Shown: positions 1 to 7,341 of the stretch, piece after piece
How the letters are laid out: each line of letters starts with the position of its first letter
Position numbering within the stretch: position 1 is the stretch's first letter
Assembly: GCA_013044265.1 (NCBI GenBank)
Contig: JABEUQ010000042.1
Span: forward strand, 1-37,940
Length of the DNA: 37,940 nucleotides
From: Acidimicrobiaceae bacterium
Lineage (GTDB): Bacteria; Actinomycetota; Acidimicrobiia; Acidimicrobiales; RAAP-2
Reading direction: 5' to 3'
Made by a program: the position numbers and the translations under genes
The notes under the pieces: generated by a model
Seen by the model: the letters and a program-made list of their open reading frames with translations, nothing else
What the model was told of the DNA's origin: nothing
Databases searched by the model: none

Positions 1-567
1 TCCGGCCAACATCTGTGACGCCACGCGCACGTCGCTGCACCACAATATGGTGACCGGCGGCGCCGATTCGCCTGATTCCGGTAAGTACAGACCGGCAGCT
101 CCAGAGAGTGCCCAGGATCCACCCGAGGCGTCACCGGCTGACGCGATTCGCCCTACCGACGCGGTGCCTTCGTACCACAGTGCCACCGCACGGTACATCG
201 GAGCAGATGCTTGAGCGGCGGCGGCCACGATCTCAACGGCATTGTCGGTTCGTGCCAATCGGATGAGGCGTGATGCCCACGCCGCGATCTGTCCATCGGA
301 GTCATCAGGCGTTATGTAGCCCTCTTCGAGCATCAACCGTGCGGCGGCAGCGGCTCTCCAATCGCTCAGTGGCCGAGTCACAAGTGAGAGGTCCACGCCG
401 CATCCAATCGCAATCTCGCGAAGCGTCCCGGTTGACGGGTCCACTTGGCCGGTGAGGATTCGGTGAAGGGTGGACGCCGACACACCCGCACGTCGTGCGG
501 CGGTCGACGCATTCACTCCTGCGCCACTAAGCCACTCGCGCACTAAGTTGCCCGTAGAGATTTCCAT
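1..567 (-). CDS. HTH-domain regulator, possible AbiEi-like antitoxin (3' end cut off by window)
   Basis: The frame starts at ATG 567 and stays open for 189 codons to the window edge, so the C-terminus is missing. Residues about 18-55 form a Cro/XRE-like helix-turn-helix (ASTAARRAGVSASTLHRIL) followed by a second helix and a 'PLSDWRAAAAARLML' linker. A later stretch around WALSGAAGLYLP and VTILWCSDV resembles the second domain of HTH proteins paired with nucleotidyltransferase (AbiEii-type) toxins; that assignment is from memory of the pattern and is tentative. The start codon lies inside the left arm of a perfect 12-bp inverted repeat, and a TATACT -10-like hexamer lies just upstream of the start, so autorepression is likely. 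The gene sits in the putative integrated element. Confidence 0.72.
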   Translation of the reverse strand, partial: MEISTGNLVREWLSGAGVNASTAARRAGVSASTLHRILTGQVDPSTGTLREIAIGCGVDLSLVTRPLSDWRAAAAARLMLEEGYITPDDSDGQIAAWASRLIRLARTDNAVEIVAAAAQASAPMYRAVALWYEGTASVGRIASAGDASGGSWALSGAAGLYLPESGESAPPVTILWCSDVRVASQMLAG

Positions 568-606
568 ATACGGAAGTATATCTAATTATTTGCTTATATG
601 GAAATC
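559..606. promoter_or_regulatory. Perfect 12-bp inverted repeat over the HTH gene start (operator candidate)
   Basis: GATTTCCATATA at 559-570 is matched exactly by TATATGGAAATC at 595-606, separated by a 24-nt AT-rich spacer. The left arm contains the ATG of the minus-strand HTH gene, and the spacer carries a TATACT hexamer on the minus strand. A related half-site (TATACGGAAGTA) begins at 567. The layout is what an autoregulatory operator looks like. Confidence 0.6.
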
Positions 607-769
607 TATTGACAGCGCCGACGACACTCACACTGTCGAAGTTCAGGATGGGTACTGAGTGCTGAATTGACCGTCAAGTTGGACCGGAGTGAACCCGCAC
701 GCTGAACGATTATTCTCGCAAAAAAATCCCACGCTTTGTCCCACGGACCAGATCAACTCCACCGGTCAG

Positions 770-828
770 ATCCGACACCACCAGACGAGATTCCTTTAAA
801 TTTTGGGGCAAATCCGACACCACAAGAC
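770..828. repeat. Two 17-bp direct repeats 42 bp apart beside the att site
   Basis: The 17-mer ATCCGACACCACCAGAC at 770-786 recurs at 812-828 with one change (C to A at the thirteenth base). A third, shortened copy (ATCCGAC) is at 831-837. The 42-bp period equals four helical turns, so bound proteins would face the same side. The repeats lie between the regulator and the tRNA-derived core, where integrase arm-type sites or excisionase sites are usually found. The function is inferred from position only. Confidence 0.55.
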
Positions 829-850
829 AGATCCGACGATTCCAATCCCT

Positions 851-895
851 CTCTTAATCAACAGGTTTCGGGTTCAAGTCCCGGCCGGCGCACCA
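851..895 (+). other. att site: orphan 3' half of tRNA-Lys(CTT) including CCA
   Basis: The 45 bases fold position by position as the 3' part of a tRNA: anticodon loop CTCTTAA (851-857, anticodon CTT at 853-855), anticodon stem 3' strand TCAAC, variable loop AGGTT, T-stem TCGGG/CCCGG around loop TTCAAGT (873-879), acceptor 3' strand CCGGCGC (885-891), discriminator A and encoded CCA (893-895). The 5' side is absent: the bases before the loop are TCCCT rather than the GTTGA needed for the stem, and no GCGCCGG acceptor strand precedes it at the right distance. This is a recombination scar, not a working tRNA gene. Confidence 0.85.
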
Positions 896-978
896 TGCGA
901 CAGGCGTGGCGCGATTGCCTCAGGCAACTCGCGCACGACGCTCAGGACTTTTCGTGAACGGATTGTTTGGCCAAGTTT

Positions 979-1007
979 TTGCGAATGATGGAAACCATTA
1001 TTCGCAA
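979..1007. repeat. 13-bp hairpin with AAA loop
   Basis: Bases 979-991 pair with 995-1007 along 13 positions, twelve Watson-Crick and one G-T, around an AAA loop. No T-run follows on the plus strand, and on the minus strand an A-run follows, so it is not a standard terminator. It lies between the tRNA scar and the next gene. Confidence 0.6.
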
Positions 1008-1056
1008 TTGACAGTCGAGATGTCGTCACGCTGAGTACTCATCCATTTGCTGGTCA

Positions 1057-3429
1057 GTGCATCACTACGATGGTCCGGTGGCTACGCGCGTGACAAATTG
1101 GCTCGCGGCACGGCGTGCGTCAGTCAACTTCCGCTCAGTCGCCCTCATCATTTTGGCCATCGTGGTGGCGAACTGCGCCTACGTTGTCTTTGGTTACGAG
1201 TCAAACCCCATTTGGTGGACATCTTCAATAACTGCACGAGTATGCGCGTGGAGTTGCGGTATGCCAACCGTTGATCCCAACGTTGGATTTATTACCCAAC
1301 CGCTCGGTCACCTCGCCGCGCTCGACCTGCTCCACGGACACTTGCCCTGGTGGAACTACTTCGAGGGGATGGGACAACCACTGGCTGGCGAGATGCAGTC
1401 TGCCGCCTTAATGCCACTGGTCATGCTCTTCATCTTCCCCGCTGGGCTCCTCTTGTTCCACCTCAGCCTCGAGATCATCGCGGGCGTCAGTACCTACTAT
1501 CTCGTGCGCCGTCTTGGCGTTGGACCCACTATTGCCACAATGGCGGGCGTGTTGTTCTCCATCAACGGCACCTTCGCGTGGATTGGTAACGCCGCCATCA
1601 ATCCCCTGGCGTTTCTTCCGGCATTGATTCTCGGAGTTGAGATCGTCCTTGAACACAGCCGAGAGAAGCGACGAGCTGGCTGGGTGATCATGGCCGTGGC
1701 GGTCGCACTGTCGATCTACGCGGGCTTTCCTGAGTTAGCCTTCCTCGACGGTTTGCTCGCTGCGGGTTGGGCTATCACACGCCTCTTCAGTTTGGAGCGG
1801 CCACGGCGAATACCAGCGCTGGGAAGAATCATTCTTGGCGGCAGTGTCGGCCTCGCCCTGACGATGCCGTTGTTGGTGGCCTTCTTTGATTTCACCAAGG
1901 TGGCGAATCTTGGACCACACGCCGATCAGAGTTTGAGTCTGGCCACGACCCCGCTCTCCAGCCTGCCGATCCTCGTCAATCCGTATCTTGGCGGCACCCT
2001 CTTTGGTGGGCCCACGGCTACCCCCAACAATCTGTTGGGCTACGTGACGGCGTCCGTCGCCGTTTTCGCGGTCGTGGGCGTCGTCGGGCGTCGTCTTCGC
2101 CCCCTTCGATGGTTCTTGACCGGCTGGATCGCGGTGGTCATCGCGGGGGTTCTCAACTTCCTCGAGATTCGCCATGTACTGAACCTCATACCCAATATGA
2201 ATGCGGTGGCGTTCGCGCGCTATATCTGGCCAACGCTGGAATTCGCCGTCATCATCTTGGCGGTACTGGGACTGAGCGACATTGTCGAATACGCGGCGCG
2301 ACGGCGCCTGGCTCTCTGGGCCACAGTGGGTGTCGGCCTGATCAGTGCGGTGGGCATCTTCTCCGTAGTACCACTTGGCGGCCACGTCAGAGGCAGCTAC
2401 GCGGTAGCCGTGGCGATCCTTATCACCTTACCCTTCCTCTCCCTCTTCGCACTGGGGTACAGTTTGCGCTTCGTCAACGGGCGAGCTTTCGCGATGGTTG
2501 CAGTGGCGGTAATGGCCCTGGAGTCCGTGACCTACTATGCGGTCCCCACGTTTCGAAGTCCAGTGAGCATCACACTCGCCAATACCTCACTCAACTATCT
2601 CCAACAACACGAAGGGCTCGGGCGATTCATCTCATTGGGCCCGCTCGACCCCAACTGGGGATCGCAGTACGGCCTCAACGAGATCAACGCCATTGACTTA
2701 CCGTTACCGCTGAATTTTTCGACGTACATCCACAACAACCTGGCCCCATCACTAACGAATCCCCGTACTTTTGTCCTCCCCTTCACCCCCGCGATGGAGA
2801 ATGAAGTGGCCGCACATATCACCGATTACGAGGCCCTGGGCGTCGCCTATCTATTGGTGAAAAATAAGCCACTCACGCCAGCTCTCAGCGCCATCGTGGG
2901 CAACAACCCTGTGGCGAAGGACTTTGAGAGCACCCTCTACGCCCTCCCGCACACGCTCAACTTCTATACCACGGCCCTGGGAACCTGCGTTATCAGTGGC
3001 GCCCTCGTGGACAAAGTGACGCTGAACTGTCCCGGCAGTACCACCCTGACTCGCCTCGAACTCTCGATGCCCGGCTGGAGCGCACTGGTCAACGGTCACA
3101 CCGTACCCATCTCCTCAAACGACGGTCTGACCCAGACGGTCTTGGTTCCCGCGGGGACCTCCACGGTCACCTACGCCTACCTCCCGCCCCACGAAGAACC
3201 CGCCATGCTCGTCCTCTTGCTCGCGCTCGCGGCAATCGCTTCGACGTGGCGTCCCTGGCGCTGGCGCTGGCGTCACCAGCGCAGCGTGACCGATACCTCG
3301 TACGACCATGGGTCCGCCAACGTTGAACCCTTAGGCGTGGTTCACTTCAAAGAATCCGACCTCGAAGGCAACTCCCAAATTCTCGCCACTTTCGAGAGTC
3401 GACTACATGACGTCGGCGATGGCGAATAA
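1057..3429 (+). CDS. YfhO-like polytopic membrane protein
   Basis: The 790-residue protein begins with a hydrophobic helix and has roughly a dozen membrane segments up to about residue 490. A C-terminal exported domain and a last membrane helix near residue 710 follow. The early motif WNYFEGMGQPLAGEMQSA and the late pattern 'PGWSALVNGHTVPI...VLVPAGTSTVTYAYLPP' are typical of the YfhO family, GT-C-fold membrane proteins linked to glycosylation of envelope polymers in Firmicutes. The substrate cannot be read from sequence. The first in-frame start is GTG 1057; GTG 1078 and GTG 1090 are alternatives, and none has a clear ribosome binding site. The 3' end overlaps the convergent DUF2017 gene by 27 bases. 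It is the first chromosomal gene right of the att scar. Confidence 0.8.
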   Translation: MHHYDGPVATRVTNWLAARRASVNFRSVALIILAIVVANCAYVVFGYESNPIWWTSSITARVCAWSCGMPTVDPNVGFITQPLGHLAALDLLHGHLPWWNYFEGMGQPLAGEMQSAALMPLVMLFIFPAGLLLFHLSLEIIAGVSTYYLVRRLGVGPTIATMAGVLFSINGTFAWIGNAAINPLAFLPALILGVEIVLEHSREKRRAGWVIMAVAVALSIYAGFPELAFLDGLLAAGWAITRLFSLERPRRIPALGRIILGGSVGLALTMPLLVAFFDFTKVANLGPHADQSLSLATTPLSSLPILVNPYLGGTLFGGPTATPNNLLGYVTASVAVFAVVGVVGRRLRPLRWFLTGWIAVVIAGVLNFLEIRHVLNLIPNMNAVAFARYIWPTLEFAVIILAVLGLSDIVEYAARRRLALWATVGVGLISAVGIFSVVPLGGHVRGSYAVAVAILITLPFLSLFALGYSLRFVNGRAFAMVAVAVMALESVTYYAVPTFRSPVSITLANTSLNYLQQHEGLGRFISLGPLDPNWGSQYGLNEINAIDLPLPLNFSTYIHNNLAPSLTNPRTFVLPFTPAMENEVAAHITDYEALGVAYLLVKNKPLTPALSAIVGNNPVAKDFESTLYALPHTLNFYTTALGTCVISGALVDKVTLNCPGSTTLTRLELSMPGWSALVNGHTVPISSNDGLTQTVLVPAGTSTVTYAYLPPHEEPAMLVLLLALAAIASTWRPWRWRWRHQRSVTDTSYDHGSANVEPLGVVHFKESDLEGNSQILATFESRLHDVGDGE

Positions 3430-3834
3430 CAAGGTCTGCAGAGTCTTAATGTAGTGCTGCGTCGCTTCATCAGACTCCTCGAGGCGGTCCGCGCTCAATA
3501 ACCCCTTCGCCGTAATGAAAGCACGCAGCGCAACTTGCAAGGTGCACAACCACGCCCAGGCCTCGGCATCATTCAAGAACTCTTCGTTGAGCGTCGCGAC
3601 GGCCAGTTCCACGTTCGACGTCATCTCGTGCTGGCGCTTAAAAGTGGCGAGGGGGTCGTCCACGTCACTACCGGGATTGATTGGAGCGTTTAAGCTGGCG
3701 TGCCACTCATGGTCGGGATCGCCCTCGGCCGCGAGAACGTGGCCAAACGCCTCTCGAGCGACCTCACGACCGGCCTCATTCAGACGCACCTCAATACGTC
3801 CGTCGCGGCGGCGAAGAAAAATCCGACTCGCCAC
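3403..3834 (-). CDS. DUF2017 family protein
   Basis: This is a 143-residue, mostly helical, soluble protein with no membrane segment. The start is GTG 3834, whose G is also the last base of the clpS stop (TAGTG), so the two are probably translationally coupled. Starting here gives VASRIFLRRRDGRIEVRLNE, which matches the usual N-terminus of actinobacterial DUF2017 proteins, whereas a longer frame would run into clpS. DUF2017 genes commonly follow clpS in actinobacteria, suggesting a role around Clp proteolysis, but no biochemical function is established that I know of. The identification rests on that pairing and on general sequence resemblance. Confidence 0.78.
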   Translation of the reverse strand: MASRIFLRRRDGRIEVRLNEAGREVAREAFGHVLAAEGDPDHEWHASLNAPINPGSDVDDPLATFKRQHEMTSNVELAVATLNEEFLNDAEAWAWLCTLQVALRAFITAKGLLSADRLEESDEATQHYIKTLQTLLFAIADVM

Positions 3835-4136
3835 TAGGCATCCTGTTCGATTGTTGCGAGAAGCCCTGCCACCTGGAGTTTCACGCAGTAGCCCTGCGCG
3901 CGCTCGAGCGAACCCGACCACACAATGGCCCGCCCCTCGTGGTGAACCGTCAGCATCAACTGAGTGGCCTTGTTATTGGGAAATCCAAAGATCTTTCTCA
4001 AAATGACCACCACCACTGACATTGGGGTCACGGGGTCGTCCCAGACCACCACATTCCAAGGGCGCTCCGTCAACGTCGCAGTCTGCGCGCCAGTCTGGGT
4101 CTCTTCAGAAACGCGCAACGGCTTTAGTGAGGGCAC
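3834..4136 (-). CDS. clpS: ATP-dependent Clp protease adaptor ClpS
   Basis: The 100-residue protein has the ClpS fold signature: a flexible N-terminal tail, then PWNVVVWDDPVTPMSVVV, followed by a helix ending in ...ATQLMLTVHHEGRAIVW and a last strand-helix ending in ...ERAQGYCVKLQVAGL. ClpS binds the N-domain of ClpA or ClpC and hands over N-degron substrates to ClpP. The NxxxxDDP segment and the mid-protein H-H-E-G region are the conserved parts around the N-degron pocket. The start is GTG 4136; nearby ATG 4144 is out of frame. It lies 60 bases after the aldose epimerase gene and overlaps DUF2017 by one base. Confidence 0.9.
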   Translation of the reverse strand: MPSLKPLRVSEETQTGAQTATLTERPWNVVVWDDPVTPMSVVVVILRKIFGFPNNKATQLMLTVHHEGRAIVWSGSLERAQGYCVKLQVAGLLATIEQDA

Positions 4137-4196
4137 GTCACCATTTTCCCAGATTTTGCGAGGAAATCAACCCCAGTAGTGGCTACCACGTTCGCT

Positions 4197-5111
4197 CTAG
4201 GGCTCGAGTCGACGAAGTCGCCACGAGCCAGCCCAGTGCTGACCCGGCTCGAGTACGATCACGTCTTTGCCCGAACGTAGCGCCTCGGGCGGACACGTCA
4301 TTGGCTCCACCCCGATGGACGTTCGACGTCGCCCGTGCGCCAACTCATCGCCAGTGTAAATCTGAATGTAGGGAAAAGTTCGATCCACCTGGAGTTCCAC
4401 CATGCCACCGTCACGATCACGGAGCTTGACCGTCGCTAGTCCGGTATCATCACGCACGAGTTCGGTGTACGTGATGTTCAAATGATGTCCACTCACAGAT
4501 TTAGCGAGAAGGAAATCTGAAGCGTGTCCTGCTACGGGCAAGATCTCCCCCGTCGGTAACAACCGTTCGTTGGCTGCCACGTAGGCCCGAGCGGGAACTT
4601 CCAAGAGCGCCCCTTCGATGGAGGGAGTCGTCACCGCAAGATAGGGATGAAATCCCACGCCCACTGGAATTGGCACGTCATCACGATTAGTTACCGTCGC
4701 GGTGACCGTCAGTCCGAGGGAACCCAGATGGTAGGCGACCGCAATTTCACTCGCGAAGGGATATTCCGGTGAAGCGTGCAGCAATAGCGAAAGCACGCAG
4801 CGGTTCTGGTTGACCATCTCAATGTCAAAGGGGCGCCAGCGCGCCAGTCCATGAATTGCGGTCGCCGTCGGATGATCATCGACCGACGGCACCGCCGTGC
4901 GCCCGGAGAAACTCCACGGCTCGGGCGATAGGCGGTTCGGCCAGGGGTACATCAACTGTCCATGCGCGCCATCGGGCAACTCATCAGCGGCGAATCCCTC
5001 GACCACTGCCACGCCACCTTTCACGTAAGTACGCAGCGTGGCACCCACCTGGGTAATCACCGCACGCTGGTCACCGTGGGCAATCGCGATTTGTTCACCG
5101 GACGGTAGCAC
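4197..5111 (-). CDS. Aldose 1-epimerase family protein (galactose mutarotase-like)
   Basis: The 304-residue protein matches the galactose mutarotase-like beta-sandwich. His87 in the motif AIHGLARWRPF and His155 in GVGFHPYL correspond to the two active-site histidines, and Glu269 in GVEPMTCPPEA is the catalytic base. Arg60 in YPWPNRL is the usual substrate-binding arginine. It interconverts alpha and beta anomers of a hexose in the cytosol; there is no signal peptide. The start is GTG 5111, preceded by a good AAGGAAAGG ribosome binding site. It is divergent from surE and may be cotranscribed with clpS, 60 bases downstream. Substrate preference is not readable, so no gene symbol is given. Confidence 0.88.
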   Translation of the reverse strand: MLPSGEQIAIAHGDQRAVITQVGATLRTYVKGGVAVVEGFAADELPDGAHGQLMYPWPNRLSPEPWSFSGRTAVPSVDDHPTATAIHGLARWRPFDIEMVNQNRCVLSLLLHASPEYPFASEIAVAYHLGSLGLTVTATVTNRDDVPIPVGVGFHPYLAVTTPSIEGALLEVPARAYVAANERLLPTGEILPVAGHASDFLLAKSVSGHHLNITYTELVRDDTGLATVKLRDRDGGMVELQVDRTFPYIQIYTGDELAHGRRRTSIGVEPMTCPPEALRSGKDVIVLEPGQHWAGSWRLRRLEP

Positions 5112-5167
5112 TGGAGCCTTTCCTTTTGTTCACTGGTGAGTAACTTACGACAGATAGCGTGATGCGT

Positions 5168-6013
5168 ATGAAAATACTGTTGACAAATGACGATGGTGTC
5201 CTGGCGCCGGGTATCGCCGCTCTCGCACGTGCGGTGTCGAAATGGATCGAAGAATGCCCGTCAGGCGAGGAGCGAGAAGCACTCGTCGTGGCCCCAGACC
5301 GCAATTACTCAGGAATGTCCTCGGCCGTGGGCGACGTTTTCGATTCTCCTAGCGTGCGTTACGAACGCCACGACATTGTGGGCGCCAGCAACATAACGGC
5401 GTACGGCATCGAAGCACCACCCGCTCTGTGCGCGATCCTTGGCTCGATTGGCTCCTTTGGCATGAAACCCGACCTCATCATCTCCGGGATCAACGCGGGA
5501 GCCAACGTCGGTCGCAGCGTCCTGCACTCAGGGACAGTAGGAGCCATCTTGTCCGGTGCGCAACTCGGGCTCTCGGGACTGGCGGTCTCGGTGCAGTGGG
5601 GCGAAGACGTGCACTACGACCTGGCGGCCCAATTGGCAATTGAAGTGCTCGATGAACTCTTTCGCGCACCTTCGCGCACCCTCCTCAACTTGAACGTCCC
5701 AAATGTCACTCGCGAACACTTGCGTGGTGTGCGTCGCGCACGAATCTCCACCGCCGAAGTGGTGATGTCCGCCGGACCCAATGCGGGGGGCGCACCACTG
5801 GGTGACAAGGGCGAGTTGCCCATGCTGCTCGGTGCGGCGTCACCCAGCATTGGAGACGTGAGTGACGAAGATGCCGGCGATGACGGAGCCCTCGTCGTGG
5901 CCGGCTACGCCACTCTGACGCCCATCGTTGGTCCCCACGAAAATACCGACTCGGCGCTCGACACGGTGATCCACACGGCGTTAGGTGTGATCTCGCGTCA
6001 CCTCGAGAGTTAA
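5168..6013 (+). CDS. surE: 5'/3'-nucleotidase SurE
   Basis: SurE is a divalent-metal-dependent phosphatase acting on nucleoside monophosphates. The protein begins MKILLTNDDG with the metal-binding Asp-Asp pair at residues 8-9. VVAPDRNYSGMSSAV follows and supplies the conserved Ser. A further core motif, IISGINAGANVGRSVLHSGT, supplies the metal-binding Asn and the SGTVGA loop. ATG 5168 is chosen because family members start directly with this strand; ATG 5162 and GTG 5159 are in frame and would add 2-3 residues, and no site has a clear ribosome binding site. At 281 residues it is slightly longer than the E. coli protein, with an insert near residues 195-235. Its stop overlaps the convergent arfB stop by 4 bases (TTAA). 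Confidence 0.9.
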   Translation: MKILLTNDDGVLAPGIAALARAVSKWIEECPSGEEREALVVAPDRNYSGMSSAVGDVFDSPSVRYERHDIVGASNITAYGIEAPPALCAILGSIGSFGMKPDLIISGINAGANVGRSVLHSGTVGAILSGAQLGLSGLAVSVQWGEDVHYDLAAQLAIEVLDELFRAPSRTLLNLNVPNVTREHLRGVRRARISTAEVVMSAGPNAGGAPLGDKGELPMLLGAASPSIGDVSDEDAGDDGALVVAGYATLTPIVGPHENTDSALDTVIHTALGVISRHLES

Positions 6014-6438
6014 TCCTCTAGTCCCCGTCGCGTCTGTTTGATCCGAGACCGGGCCTTCTTCTCGTCAACTCGACGCGTTTGTGATGCCCGCGTAGGTCGA
6101 GTTGGGCGTCGTGGCGTCTGGCGCAACATTCCCGAATGCAACTTAAGGGCCAGTGACTCGAGAGCCGCGGCCCGATTCGCTGACTGCGATCGGAATCGTG
6201 ACGAGCTCGCCCGGACTTCAGTTCCCAGTCGCTCCACGAGTAGATCGCGTTCGCCATCACTGAGGACATTGGATGACACCACGTCGAAACTCGCGATCAC
6301 CTTGGTTAATGACCGATTCGCATGCTGACCTCCCGGCCCCCCCGAGGTGGTGACGCGCAATTGAATCTCACTCGCCGGAATGACGAGTCGAGCGCGCAAG
6401 TGCAGTGAACCGTCGGCGTTGACTTTCACGACACTCAT
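6010..6438 (-). CDS. arfB: Alternative ribosome-rescue factor ArfB (YaeJ-like peptidyl-tRNA hydrolase)
   Basis: The 142-residue protein has the GGQ catalytic loop at residues 36-38 inside SGGPGGQHANRSLTKV and a basic C-terminal tail rich in Arg and Lys (about residues 105-142). ArfB uses this tail to probe the empty mRNA channel of stalled ribosomes, while the GGQ loop hydrolyses the peptidyl-tRNA. The length suits ArfB; full class I release factors are more than twice as long and carry a codon-recognition domain that is missing here. The start is ATG 6438, only 2 bases after the thioesterase stop, so the two genes are probably one transcript. Confidence 0.9.
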   Translation of the reverse strand: MSVVKVNADGSLHLRARLVIPASEIQLRVTTSGGPGGQHANRSLTKVIASFDVVSSNVLSDGERDLLVERLGTEVRASSSRFRSQSANRAAALESLALKLHSGMLRQTPRRPTRPTRASQTRRVDEKKARSRIKQTRRGLED

Positions 6439-6440
6439 CG

Positions 6441-7265
6441 TCAGTTCTGACCGAAACGTACCATTGCCAACTGACTCGATACCGCGACCAACTCTCCGGT
6501 CTCATCAAAAAGCTCGCAGCGTTCATCAACCAGACCGTCGGCCACCACCACGCACCATTGACGCGCTCGCAACCAGTCACTCGCGGGGATTCGACGCACG
6601 TACGAGGTGAGCTGCAAAGTAGGGACCCAGCCAGTAGAGCCCAGCGGCAACGTCGCCGGCGGCAACACATCCGTGGCAAACAGAAGACTCCACGGACTCC
6701 AGGGTCCTCCCCCATCGGTCAGCTTCAACCACAATTGTAATTCTCCGGCACCCACATCACCATTCCACCACTGCAATCCTTGGGGGTCGCAACGCAATTC
6801 GACCGAATGATGGATGGACATCGCCTCGTGCGCCGGCAGTTCGACGCAATTCTCGAGTGGTGCTATTTCCGGCGCGAGAGAGGACTGATAACGCTTTCGT
6901 GAGGTCTCGGACAAAGTACCCACGGTAACCAGCGCTTCCGTCGTCACTACTCCCTCTTGCAAAAGGGCCACGTGCACGAAGGACACGCCGCGTCCCACTC
7001 GGCGTACTTCGGTGCGTAACAACGCCGGCCCCACTACGGGTGCCGAAATGAAGTTGGTGGTGACGGCCGTAGCGTGCAGATGCGGTGCACCAGCATCACT
7101 CGCTGCGGCGAGCGCCGCACTCGCCATGACACATTGCAGATAACCACCATTGGGATAATCAAAGACCGTGAAATGACCCGACAAGTGCACCACGTAGCGG
7201 CCTTCACCATCGGGTTCCACGGCCGCAGCGTCAGCGAGTAGGACGGATTCGAGTTCACTCACCAC
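6441..7265 (-). CDS. Thioesterase family protein (double hotdog, TesB-like)
   Basis: The 274-residue protein fits the tandem hotdog layout of acyl-CoA thioesterase II relatives. The first repeat contains HFTVFDYPNGGYLQCVMASA, with an Asn-Gly-Gly at the start of the hotdog helix. A second repeat begins near residue 160 and ends in the 'TSYVRRIP...DWLRARQWCVVVADGLVDERCELFDETGELVAVSSQLAMVRF' region typical of 4HBT_3 proteins. It would hydrolyse acyl-CoA esters in the cytosol; chain length is unknown. The start is GTG 7265 or GTG 7262, behind AAGGTGGA. The gene is divergent from mmsA, 76 bases away, which fits acyl-CoA metabolism but does not prove a shared pathway. Confidence 0.75.
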   Translation of the reverse strand: MVSELESVLLADAAAVEPDGEGRYVVHLSGHFTVFDYPNGGYLQCVMASAALAAASDAGAPHLHATAVTTNFISAPVVGPALLRTEVRRVGRGVSFVHVALLQEGVVTTEALVTVGTLSETSRKRYQSSLAPEIAPLENCVELPAHEAMSIHHSVELRCDPQGLQWWNGDVGAGELQLWLKLTDGGGPWSPWSLLFATDVLPPATLPLGSTGWVPTLQLTSYVRRIPASDWLRARQWCVVVADGLVDERCELFDETGELVAVSSQLAMVRFGQN

Positions 7266-7341
7266 TCCACCTTAATGAACCGCCCCACTTACCTCGGATC
7301 AACGTGCGCCGGTAGATTAGACCCAACCAAGGAGAACATCG

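Larger units (their letters stand above)
1..895. mobile_element. Right end of an integrated element (left part outside window)
   Basis: The right boundary is inferred from the orphan 3' half of tRNA-Lys at 851-895. When a tyrosine integrase recombines into the 3' part of a tRNA gene, the intact tRNA is rebuilt at one end and a 3'-half copy is left at the other, with the element upstream of that copy. Here the upstream side holds direct repeats near the junction and an HTH regulator gene with its own operator-like palindrome. No integrase gene is visible in this window, so element type and size are unknown. The boundary is well supported; the nature of the element is inference. Confidence 0.6.
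607..1056. other. Intergenic stretch without a convincing gene (att region)
   Basis: I see no coding frame with normal composition or a recognisable product here. The stretch holds the 17-bp direct repeats (770-828), the tRNA-Lys 3' half (851-895) and a long hairpin (979-1007), each listed separately. A TTGACA hexamer at 1008-1013 lies upstream of the membrane protein gene, but no convincing -10 box follows at normal spacing. Confidence 0.6.

Noticed and set aside
820..895. A complete tRNA-Lys gene
   Set aside because: The 5' acceptor strand, D-arm and anticodon 5' strand are missing; only the 3' half fits.
979..1007. Intrinsic terminator
   Set aside because: No T-run follows the stem on either strand.
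896..1056. An element extending to the right of the tRNA scar
   Set aside because: A 3'-half copy in plus orientation means the inserted DNA is on its left; genes to the right look chromosomal.
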